Shown here: piece after piece, positions 32,423-39,674 of the stretch
Layout of the letters: each line of letters opens with the position of its first letter
Numbering within the stretch: the stretch's first letter is position 1
Assembly: GCA_944332555.1 (NCBI GenBank)
Contig: CALVKF010000007.1
Location: forward strand, 1 to 45,638
DNA: 45,638 bases
Reading direction: 5' to 3'
Source: an uncultured Bacilli bacterium
Lineage (GTDB): Bacteria > Bacillota_I > Bacilli_A > RF39 > UBA660
Notes under the pieces: model-generated
Seen by the model: only the letters and a program-made list of their open reading frames with translations
Told to the model about the DNA's origin: nothing
Databases searched by the model: none
Program-made: the position numbers and the translations under genes

Positions 32423-33541
32423 ATGAATAGTAAAGAATTAATTAAAGCGCTAGATAATCTAGTAGAAGAAAAAAATATTAGTCCAGATATTGTATTTGAA
32501 GCATTGCAGTTGGCACTGCAAACTGCTTATAAGAAGAATTTTAATTCGAAAACTAATGTTAAAGTTGATATTAATAGAGATACTGGAGATATTAAAGTAT
32601 ATTCTTATTTAGTAGTAGTTGATAAGTATGATGATGGAAAAGACGTAGAGGATGAAGAAGGTAATATTAAGCATGTTGATCCCGAAATAAATAGAGATGC
32701 GCAAATATTACTTGAAGATGCCGAAAAAATTGTTCCTGGAATAAAATTAGGAGAAACAATTGAAAAAGAAGTTACTCCAGCAGACTTTGGAAGAGTTGCA
32801 GCTGGTACTGCTAAACAAGTAGTAATGCAAAAAATAAGAGAAGCTGAAAAAGCTAGTATCATTGATGAATTTGCGGATAAACAAGATGAATTAATGCTTG
32901 GTATGGTAGCTTTGGAGGATCAAAAGAATTATTATATTGATTTAGGTAGAACTAGAGGAATACTACCTAAATCAGAAATAATTCCGGGAGAAAATATTGT
33001 AATGGGTTCAAATATTAGGACTTATGTTACTAAAGTAATAAATGGACCAAAAGGACCAGTAATTAAATTATCTCGTAAGAACTTTGGTTTTGTTAAAAGA
33101 TTATTTGAACATGAAATACCAGAAATAGCAAATGGTACAATTATTATAAATAGAGTTGTTCGTGAAGCGGGAATTCGCTCTAAAGTTGCTGTTTCATCAA
33201 TTAATGAAAGAATTGATCCAATTGGTTCTTGTATTGGTGAAAAAGGAACACGTATCGCCGGAATACTAAAAGAATTAAATGGGGAAAAAGTTGATGTAGT
33301 GCTACATAGTGATGATCCAGTAGAATTTATTAAAAATGCTATGACTCCCGCTAAAAATGTTATTGTAAGTATTCCTGATCCTGCTAAACATAATGCTTTA
33401 GTAGTTGTGCCAGAAGAAGAAAAGAAGTTAGCTATTGGTAAGAATGGTAGCAATATTAAACTTGCCAGTCGGCTTACTAAATATACTTTAGAACTTACTA
33501 CTATGGAAGAGATAAATAAGCAAGGTAATAGTAATGAATAA
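32423..33541 (+). CDS. nusA: Transcription termination/antitermination factor NusA
   Basis: 372 residues, Bacillus length, without the extra acidic repeats of E. coli NusA. The N-terminal RNA polymerase-binding domain (SKELIKALDNLVEEKNISPDIVFEALQLAL) is followed by an S1 domain (ITKVINGPKGPVIKLSRKN region) and two KH domains (DPIGSCIGEKGTRI and LAIGKNGSNIKLASRL). AGAGG precedes the ATG within the end of rimP. It overlaps ylxR by 8 nt. Confidence 0.97.
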   Translation: MNSKELIKALDNLVEEKNISPDIVFEALQLALQTAYKKNFNSKTNVKVDINRDTGDIKVYSYLVVVDKYDDGKDVEDEEGNIKHVDPEINRDAQILLEDAEKIVPGIKLGETIEKEVTPADFGRVAAGTAKQVVMQKIREAEKASIIDEFADKQDELMLGMVALEDQKNYYIDLGRTRGILPKSEIIPGENIVMGSNIRTYVTKVINGPKGPVIKLSRKNFGFVKRLFEHEIPEIANGTIIINRVVREAGIRSKVAVSSINERIDPIGSCIGEKGTRIAGILKELNGEKVDVVLHSDDPVEFIKNAMTPAKNVIVSIPDPAKHNALVVVPEEEKKLAIGKNGSNIKLASRLTKYTLELTTMEEINKQGNSNE

Positions 33542-33791
33542 AAAAATACCAATGCGTACTTGCATAGTAACTAAAGAATCTATTCCTAAAAAAGAACTTA
33601 TTAGGGTAGTAAGAGATAAAGATGGAAATGTTTTGGTTGATATTACTGGCAAACAAAATGGTAGAGGGGCTTATTTAAAAAAAGATATTGATGTAATAAA
33701 AAAAGCCGAAAAAAGTAAAATATTAGAGAGAGTTCTAGGAGTAAGTATACCTAATAGTATTTATGAGGAGTTAGAAAATTTAATAAAATAA
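33534..33791 (+). CDS. ylxR: YlxR/RnpM family RNA-binding protein
   Basis: 85 residues: KIPMRTCIVTKESIPKKELIRVVRDKDG, then GKQNGRGAYLKKD, which contains the G-R-G-A-Y motif typical of YlxR. In Firmicutes the family binds RNA (reported as a modulator of RNase P) and always sits between nusA and infB. The ylxQ (L7Ae-like) gene that often follows is absent here; infB starts 20 nt after the stop. Confidence 0.93.
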   Translation: MNKKIPMRTCIVTKESIPKKELIRVVRDKDGNVLVDITGKQNGRGAYLKKDIDVIKKAEKSKILERVLGVSIPNSIYEELENLIK

Positions 33792-33811
33792 TATTAAGAG
33801 AGGGTGATTAT

Positions 33812-35932
33812 ATGACAGTTAAAGATTATGCTAAAGATGTGAATTTATCAGTTGCGGAAATATTAAAAAAATGTAAGGAACTAGCCATTAATGTAAATAA
33901 TGGGGAAGACTTGCTAGAAGATGATGATATCATCATGTTAGATAATTTAATTAATTTAATTTCTACTGATGAAGAAACTACTTTTGAAGAAGAAGATGTA
34001 ATTGATGATAAAGTAGATGAAATACTTGATTCTAGTTCTTTTGATAAAGAAATAAAAGAAAGTATTAAAACAGAAAAATTAAAAAAGAAAGATAATAAAG
34101 ATAATAAGAATGATTATAATACTCTTAAAAAAGAAATGTATAAACATAAAAATAAGTTAATGAGTAATAATAGTACTGATAGTTCTATAGTTTTATATAA
34201 ACATAATATGACTGTTGGAGAACTTGCAAATGTCTTAAATGTTAGTGGTACTGATATCATAAAGAAATTAATTGGCATGGGTTTAATGGTTAGTATTAAT
34301 GAACCACTAGAATTTGAAAATGCTGAAATATTAGCTTTAGATTATGGCAAAACTCTAAAAAGAGAAGAAACTCAAGATGTATCTAATTTTGAAGAATATG
34401 AAATAATTGATAATGAAGAAAATTTAGTTAAAAGACCACCGATAGTTACAATTATGGGGCATGTTGATCATGGAAAAACTACTTTACTTGATTATATTAG
34501 ACATACTCATGTTGTGACACAAGAATTTGGGGGTATTACCCAACATATCGGGGCTTATCAAACTATGTATAATGGAGAACTTATAACATTTATTGATACT
34601 CCTGGTCATGCCGCATTTACGGAAATGCGAGCAAGAGGAGCTAGTGTAACTGATATTGTAATTATAATTGTTGCGGCAGATGATGGAGTTATGCCACAGA
34701 CTAAAGAAGCAATTGATCATGCTAAAGCTGCTGGTGTACCAATAATTGTAGCTGTTAATAAAATAGATAAAAAAGATGCTAATATAGATCGAGTACTAAC
34801 AGAAATGAATGAAGCAGGTATTACACCTGAAGTTTGGGGAGGAGAAGTACCATTTATTAACATTTCTGCTCATACTGGAGAAGGTATAGATTTGCTTCTT
34901 GAAACTATTCTTACTGTTGCCGAAATGGAAAACTTAAGAGCAAATCCTAATCGTTATGCATCAGGTGCTGTAATTGAATCAAGAGTTGATAAAAACATCG
35001 GAGGTGTTGCATCATTCTTAATTTTAAATGGAACACTTCGTATTGGAGATCCAATAGTTGTAGGTACTTCTTATGCAAAGGTTAGAACTATGAAAAATGA
35101 TAGAGGGGAAGCTATTGCTCAAGCAGGACCTTCAACTCCAGTAGAAATTACAGGTTTAACTAAAAACCCATCTGCGGGAGATAAATTCATGGCTTTTGAA
35201 ACCGAAGCGGAAGCTAAAAGTATTGCGGAAAAAAGAGAAAGACTGGTTAAACTTAATGAAAGTAAACCAAAAGGTATTTCTCTAGATGATCTATTTAATA
35301 ACATTAATGCTGGTGATAAAGAAATAAATATCTTGCTTAAAGCTGATGTTAGAGGCTCTGAAGAAGCAGTTCGATCATCTTTAGAAAAAATAACTACAAA
35401 CGAGGTCAAAGTAAATGTTATTCGTAGTGGTATTGGAGCAATTAGTGAATCAGATGTAATACTTGCTAGTGCATCTAATGCAATTATAATTGGTTTTAAT
35501 GTTGTTGCCAGTAATGCCGCAAAAGAGCTAGCTAAAGATAAAAATATTGAAATAAGATTATATACTATAATATATAAATTAGTTGAAGATGTTGAATCAG
35601 CTATTAATGGCTTACTTGATCCGGTATATGAAGAAAAAATACTTGGTTCAGCAGAAATTAGAAAAATATTTAAATTTTCTAAAATTGGTAATATCGCTGG
35701 CGTTTATGTAACTGATGGTCTAATTAAAAGTAATGCTTTAGCTCGTGTTATTCGTGATGGCATTATTATTGCTAGTGATGATGCTATAAAATCACTACAA
35801 AGAGAAAAAGATAGTGTTAAAGAAGTTAAAAAAGGTTATGAATGTGGTGTAACTTTAGATAAGTTTAATGACTTTAAAGAAGGAGATATTATTGAAGCTT
35901 ATGAAATGATTGAGGTGCCACATGAAAAATAA
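33812..35932 (+). CDS. infB: Translation initiation factor IF-2
   Basis: 706 residues. An IF2-N-like helical segment (VKDYAKDVNLSVAEILKKCKEL), a short charged linker and a second IF2-N motif (MTVGELANVLNVSGTDIIKKLIGMG) lead to the GTPase domain. GTPase motifs are GHVDHGKTT (about 216-224), DTPGHAAFTEMRARGA and NKIDK. Domains II-IV continue to the end. IF-2 delivers fMet-tRNA to the 30S subunit. GAGAGGGTG precedes the ATG. rbfA starts inside its last codons. Confidence 0.98.
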   Translation: MTVKDYAKDVNLSVAEILKKCKELAINVNNGEDLLEDDDIIMLDNLINLISTDEETTFEEEDVIDDKVDEILDSSSFDKEIKESIKTEKLKKKDNKDNKNDYNTLKKEMYKHKNKLMSNNSTDSSIVLYKHNMTVGELANVLNVSGTDIIKKLIGMGLMVSINEPLEFENAEILALDYGKTLKREETQDVSNFEEYEIIDNEENLVKRPPIVTIMGHVDHGKTTLLDYIRHTHVVTQEFGGITQHIGAYQTMYNGELITFIDTPGHAAFTEMRARGASVTDIVIIIVAADDGVMPQTKEAIDHAKAAGVPIIVAVNKIDKKDANIDRVLTEMNEAGITPEVWGGEVPFINISAHTGEGIDLLLETILTVAEMENLRANPNRYASGAVIESRVDKNIGGVASFLILNGTLRIGDPIVVGTSYAKVRTMKNDRGEAIAQAGPSTPVEITGLTKNPSAGDKFMAFETEAEAKSIAEKRERLVKLNESKPKGISLDDLFNNINAGDKEINILLKADVRGSEEAVRSSLEKITTNEVKVNVIRSGIGAISESDVILASASNAIIIGFNVVASNAAKELAKDKNIEIRLYTIIYKLVEDVESAINGLLDPVYEEKILGSAEIRKIFKFSKIGNIAGVYVTDGLIKSNALARVIRDGIIIASDDAIKSLQREKDSVKEVKKGYECGVTLDKFNDFKEGDIIEAYEMIEVPHEK

Positions 35933-36257
35933 AAAAATAAAAAGACTTGAATCAGATATCTTAAGATATTTAAGTGATATAATAGCTAATGAAACAAATG
36001 ATGAACTATTAAAAACACTTACAATAACTTCTGTAGATTTATCTACAGACTTAAGTTATTGTAAGGTCTATTATACTTCTTTATCTAATTTAGATAAAAA
36101 AGTACTAGATAAAGAAGTAAATGAAGCATCATCTTTCTTAAGAGGAAAATTAAGTGATGTGTTAGATATAAGACATACACCAATATTAAAATTTATTTAT
36201 GATGAATCACTTGATTATGAAAAGAGGATTGAAGAAATTATTGATTCATTAAATTAA
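35922..36257 (+). CDS. rbfA: 30S ribosome-binding factor RbfA
   Basis: 111 residues from the ATG at 35922, which has GAGGTG 4-5 nt upstream; translation overlaps infB by 11 nt. The KH-like fold is recognisable from KRLESDILRYLSDIIANE, LLKTLTITSVDLSTDLSYCKVYYT and LRGKLSDVLDIRHTPILKFIYDESLDYEKRIEEII. It acts in late 16S/30S maturation and is the usual neighbour of infB and truB. Confidence 0.94.
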   Translation: MKNKKIKRLESDILRYLSDIIANETNDELLKTLTITSVDLSTDLSYCKVYYTSLSNLDKKVLDKEVNEASSFLRGKLSDVLDIRHTPILKFIYDESLDYEKRIEEIIDSLN

Positions 36258-36271
36258 AGGGGGAATAAATT

Positions 36272-36802
36272 ATGCTTAAAATAATTACTGAAGAGTTACC
36301 AGAAGAAGATTATAATATTATGTATCAAACATATTATAAATTCTTTTTAAATATGGATGGTTTCCTAGCAGATAAAATATTTAAAAATTCATCAAAAAAT
36401 CCTATTAAAAAATCAGCTCATAAGGCTTTAGATTCTCTAAAACAAGATAATATAGCCTTTTATCTATATTATCTTGATAATTTAGGTCTAATTTCATTTG
36501 GTAGAATATATAAACATGATCAAATTCTTCATCTTGGTGAAATGCTTTTCACCGAAGATGAAGATCAAAACTTTATAATTAGTTTAATTATACCAGAGTT
36601 AGAAATTTATGCTAAAGTCAATAATTATAAAACTTTAGAAGTAGAAATACCTAAAGCTAATACAGAATTAATAAATTTAGCAATAGATCAAGGTTATGAT
36701 TTTGTTAAAGAAAATCCCGAAACAACAGCTATATTTAAAACTTATGTATTATATAAGGACATTTATGAACGGACTAATAGTAATAAACAAAGAACAAGGT
36801 AA
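36272..36802 (+). CDS. GNAT-like acetyltransferase domain protein
   Basis: 176 residues. The order of strands and helices (LGLISFGRIYKHDQILHLGEMLFTEDEDQNFIISLIIPELEIYAKVNNYKTLEVEIPKANTELINLAIDQGYDFV) follows the GNAT fold: a beta-strand pair, the acetyl-CoA loop region and a final N-x-x-x-x-x-x-G-Y/F helix-strand. The canonical R-x-x-G-x-G/A loop is not evident, so catalytic activity is uncertain. It is inserted between rbfA and truB in the operon. GGGGG precedes the ATG and the 3' end overlaps truB by 38 nt. Confidence 0.6.
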   Translation: MLKIITEELPEEDYNIMYQTYYKFFLNMDGFLADKIFKNSSKNPIKKSAHKALDSLKQDNIAFYLYYLDNLGLISFGRIYKHDQILHLGEMLFTEDEDQNFIISLIIPELEIYAKVNNYKTLEVEIPKANTELINLAIDQGYDFVKENPETTAIFKTYVLYKDIYERTNSNKQRTR

Positions 36803-37604
36803 AACAAGTAGAGATATAGTTAATTCTCTTAATCATATTTTTAATACTAAAAAAATAGGACATACTGGGACACTTGATCCAATAGCTTCTGGAGTTCTAG
36901 TTTGCTGTATTGGTAAATATACTAAATTAGTAAATTTACTAACTAGTGAAACTAAAGAATATATTGCAGAGATAAAACTTGGAATAAAAACAGATACTCT
37001 AGATATAACAGGTACTGTTATATCTACAAGTACTTTTAATATAACAAAGTCTGATATATTAAAGGTATTTGATGCATTCCCAAAAGAATACTTACAAACA
37101 GTACCCTTATATTCTTCAGTACATGTAAAAGGCAAAAGATTATATGAATATGCGCGGGATAATACTCCGGTTGATTTACCTAAAAGAGAAGTAACAATCT
37201 ATAATTTAGAACTTATATCTTTTGATAAAGATATAATTACATTTAAAACTAAAGTATCAAAAGGTACTTACATTCGTTCATTAATTGAAGATATATGTTC
37301 TAAATTAAACACAATAGGTACTATGAATAACTTAATAAGAATTAAACAAGGAAATTTTTCAATAGATAATACTTATGCTTTAGAAGATATAAAAAATGGT
37401 AATTATAAATTACTCAACATTAAAGAATTCCTAGATTACCCTGTAATAGAATTACCAGATACTTTAATTAATAAAGTATTAAATGGTAATTCTATTACCA
37501 ATACTTTCAATATAACTAACAAAGTTATATTTACTTATAAAAAACAAGATATAGCTATATATGAAGTAAATAATCAAGACTTAAAACCTTATATTATGTT
37601 TTAA
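36765..37604 (+). CDS. truB: tRNA pseudouridine-55 synthase TruB
   Basis: 279 residues beginning MNGLIVINKEQGKTSRDIVN at the ATG at 36765, with AAGGA 4 nt before it. Catalytic motif GHTGTLDPIASGVLVCCIGKYTKL contains the nucleophilic Asp; the KGTYIRSLIEDI motif also matches. It makes pseudouridine 55 in the tRNA T-loop. The usual downstream ribF is missing; the palindrome array follows instead. No obvious terminator with a T-run was seen at its 3' end. Confidence 0.96.
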   Translation: MNGLIVINKEQGKTSRDIVNSLNHIFNTKKIGHTGTLDPIASGVLVCCIGKYTKLVNLLTSETKEYIAEIKLGIKTDTLDITGTVISTSTFNITKSDILKVFDAFPKEYLQTVPLYSSVHVKGKRLYEYARDNTPVDLPKREVTIYNLELISFDKDIITFKTKVSKGTYIRSLIEDICSKLNTIGTMNNLIRIKQGNFSIDNTYALEDIKNGNYKLLNIKEFLDYPVIELPDTLINKVLNGNSITNTFNITNKVIFTYKKQDIAIYEVNNQDLKPYIMF

Positions 37605-37613
37605 GTTTTTTTT

Positions 37614-38095
37614 GAGGTTCCAAATTGGAACCTCATATATTTAACAAACTTGAAGTCCCAATCTGGGACTTCAAGTAATAATGCATCATAATTTATTTGT
37701 TTCTAGGGTTTCAAACTGAAACCTTGAATCTTTAAACTTAAAATTATTTTTATTTGTGGTCCCAGTTTGGGACCGCAAATGTTTAATAAAAGACAATTTA
37801 TCACTAAATTTGAAGTTTCAAGTTGAAACTTCAAGTTTGATGGCATTGAATCACTATCTTTTTTGGTCCCAACTTGGGAGCAAAAATTAATAATTAGTAA
37901 TAATTTATAGTGTTCAAGGTTTCAAGTTGAAACCTTGAAAATAGTAAGCGGTATTTTTTTGGTTTCAATTTGAAACCAAAAAATATAAATAAACTTTGAA
38001 GGCGCAGATTGCGGCTTCAAGTACACCAACAATACCTACCAGAAAATTATTAGTTAATGATATCTTTCTTCAAGGTCCCAATTTGGGACCTTGAA
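37614..38095. repeat. Array of ten diverged palindromes
   Basis: This gene-free stretch (37605-38289) holds ten inverted repeats of 21-29 bp, mostly with three-base centres, spaced about 34-73 bp apart (mostly 40-58). Approximate spans: 37614-37634, 37648-37676, 37704-37726, 37752-37780, 37810-37834, 37860-37886, 37913-37939, 37955-37983, 37996-38020, 38069-38095. A loose arm consensus is TTSAAGGTYYCA with the reverse complement opposite. The arms differ between units, yet each unit keeps itself paired: TCC faces GGA, TTT faces AAA. Six units are perfect and the others have one or two mismatched or wobble pairs. Spacers are unique and AT-rich. It is not a CRISPR, since the repeats are not identical and no cas gene is present. 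Confidence 0.93.
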
Positions 38096-38112
38096 AAATA
38101 TTAAATTATACC

Positions 38113-38141
38113 TTTACAACGAGTAAAATAGTTGTTATAAT
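38113..38141 (+). promoter_or_regulatory. Promoter of the ORF6N gene
   Basis: TTTACA (38113-38118) and TATAAT (38136-38141, with TG extended element) are spaced 17 bp. The promoter lies between the palindrome array and the gene, so the array is upstream of, not within, this transcript. The leader of about 140 nt contains GGAGG at 38237-38241 that is 48 nt from the gene start. Confidence 0.65.
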
Positions 38142-38156
38142 TTTATTAGATATTAG

Positions 38157-38282
38157 ATGATTACTTGGGTATTTTGGCCTACCGAGATTTTAGTTTATAT
38201 TTTTGATTTATGTTTAGGGCGAAATTTAGAAGAAAAGGAGGTAATCATAGTAACAACACATTACGCTATGATAAGTTATTAA
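38157..38282 (+). CDS. Possible 41-residue leader ORF before the ORF6N gene
   Basis: An uninterrupted frame starts MITWVFWPTEILVYIF about 9 nt after the predicted transcription start and ends 7 nt before the ORF6N ATG. It has no ribosome-binding site of its own. It could be a leader peptide or chance. There is no similarity that I recognise. Confidence 0.2.
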   Translation: MITWVFWPTEILVYIFDLCLGRNLEEKEVIIVTTHYAMISY

Positions 38283-38289
38283 CAATATT

Positions 38290-39214
38290 ATGAATGATAT
38301 TACAGTAAAAGAAAATGAACGAATTGAAAATTTGATTTTTGAAGTACGGGGAGTTCAAGTAATGCTAGATAGTGATTTAGCAAGACTTTATGAGTGTTCT
38401 AATGGAACAAAGTCTATTAATTTAGCAGTGAAGAGACACATTAATAGATTTCCCGAAAGGTTTATGTTTCAATTAACAGAAGAAGAAAGCAAAATGTTTT
38501 TAAGGTCCCAAACTGGAACCTTGAAAGGTAGAGGACATAACATAAAGTATTTACCTTATGTCTTTACTGAACAAGGTGTTGCGATGCTTGCAACAGTTCT
38601 TAGAACACCAGTTGCTGAAGAAATAAGTATCAAAATAATGGATGCTTTTGTTGCCATGCGAAAATATATTTCTTCTAATCTTTTAAATCAAAACTATATT
38701 AATAGTTTAGTGTTAGAAAATCAAAAAATGATTTTAACAGATCATAACTTGGTAATTGAAAATAAAGAAAAGATTAAAGCTTTAGAAGAAACATTTAAAC
38801 AATTTGAAGAAAAGAAAAAAGTAAGTGATAATTTTTGATGGTCAAATATATGATGCTTATTCTAAAGTATTAGATATATTTAAAGAAGCTAAAACTAAAT
38901 TAACAATAATAGATTCTTATGCCGATAATATAATGTTAAATATGATATCTAGATTAGATGTTGATGTATTATTAATTGCAGGACCTAAATTATTAACTCA
39001 ACAAGATATTAATACATATAATCAACAGTATAATAATTTAACAGTTAAATATAATACTACATTCCATGATAGATATTTTATATTAGATGATAGTATTGTT
39101 TATCATTGTGGTACTAGTATTAATAGAATAGGTCATAGAACCTTTTCTATTAATTTACTTCAAGATCAAGAAATAGTTGATTTATTAATTAACAGAATTA
39201 ACAACATTATATAG
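38290..39214 (+). pseudogene. ORF6N-domain protein with PLD-like C-terminal domain, split by a frameshift
   Basis: Frame 1 (38290-38838, 182 residues) is an ORF6N domain (IENLIFEVRGVQVMLDSDLARLYE, TKSINLAVKRHINRFPERFMFQLTEEE, YLPYVFTEQGVAMLATVLRTPVAEE) followed by a charged helix. It stops at TGA (38836-38838) after SDNF. The next frame (from 38825) continues FDGQIYDAYSKVLDIFKEAKTKLTIID, with THFDRYF-like motif TFHDRYFILDDSIVYHCGTS, which resembles the PLD-like C-terminal half usually fused to this ORF6N type. One missing T in the T5 run at 38832-38836 explains the split. ORF6N proteins are DNA-binding and common in phages and mobile loci. The start lacks a good ribosome-binding site. Confidence 0.8.
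38502..38522. repeat. Array-type palindrome inside the ORF6N coding sequence
   Basis: AAGGTCCCA and TGGAACCTT around AAC (one mismatch) match the consensus of the upstream array. In frame it encodes RSQTGTL between FL and KGRGHN, a region that varies among ORF6N proteins. Confidence 0.88.
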
Positions 39215-39252
39215 TTCTTTATTAAATGTCAATCATAGACTTTTAAGTAAGA

Positions 39253-39270
39253 CTTAAATTATAATTTAAG
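39253..39270. terminator. Possible weak terminator hairpin
   Basis: CTTAAATT pairs with AATTTAAG, lying between the convergent ORF6N remnant and the XRE gene. It lacks a long T-run, so the assignment is tentative. Confidence 0.35.
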
Positions 39271-39280
39271 CCTTATTGAA

Positions 39281-39526
39281 TTAAGCGACTACTTCGTCTT
39301 TGATAACAGACTTATTATATCTTTTTCTTACATCTGTTTGATATAATATATAATCAATACTAGTATCATAAAAATTGGCTAGTTTAATTAATATATCTTC
39401 AGTAAGCATAGTATAACCTGTTTCCAAGTAGCTATAGTTTCTTTGTGTAATACCTAGAGCTTTAGCTACTTGTTTTTGTAATAAGTCATTATCTTCTCTT
39501 AATTCTTTTAGTCTATTATATGACAT
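39281..39526 (-). CDS. XRE family transcriptional regulator
   Basis: 81 residues: RLKELREDNDLLQKQVAKALGITQRNYSYLETG is a standard HTH_3 domain, followed by LTEDILIKLANFYDTSIDYILYQTD. The basic tail VRKRYNKSVIKDEVVA is unassigned. AAGGAGG precedes the ATG. A perfect 14-bp-arm palindrome 13 bp upstream (39540-39570) is the obvious candidate autoregulatory operator and also faces the surface-protein promoter. Confidence 0.88.
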   Translation of the reverse strand: MSYNRLKELREDNDLLQKQVAKALGITQRNYSYLETGYTMLTEDILIKLANFYDTSIDYILYQTDVRKRYNKSVIKDEVVA

Positions 39527-39539
39527 TTAAACCTCCTTC

Positions 39540-39570
39540 AGATATATTTTATCATAGATAAAATATATCT
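39540..39570. promoter_or_regulatory. Palindromic operator upstream of the XRE gene
   Basis: AGATATATTTTATC and GATAAAATATATCT are perfect 14-bp arms around ATA. It lies immediately upstream of the XRE gene's ribosome-binding site and about 100 bp from the divergent surface-protein start. Confidence 0.6.
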
Positions 39571-39621
39571 ATTGCATTTTGGTTAAAAATTGTCTATAAT
39601 TATTATAGTAGTAGTCGTCCA

Positions 39622-39655
39622 TTCGACAATATATTTACACTTTTAATGATATACT
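39622..39655 (+). promoter_or_regulatory. Promoter of the surface-protein pair, with a possible Spo0A-like box
   Basis: TGATATACT (39647-39655) is an extended -10 element. TTCGACA at 39622-39628 would lie near -40 to -34, the same position as the second box upstream of the last gene. A single 7-bp match is weak evidence. Confidence 0.4.
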
Positions 39656-39674
39656 ACTAGTAAGTGAGGTTATG

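Noticed and set aside
33022..33552. Minus-strand 176-residue open frame inside nusA
   Set aside because: It is antisense to conserved NusA KH domains, and the low-complexity product has no start signals.
37614..38095. CRISPR array
   Set aside because: The repeats are regularly spaced but not identical to one another, each is itself a full palindrome, and no cas gene is in the window.
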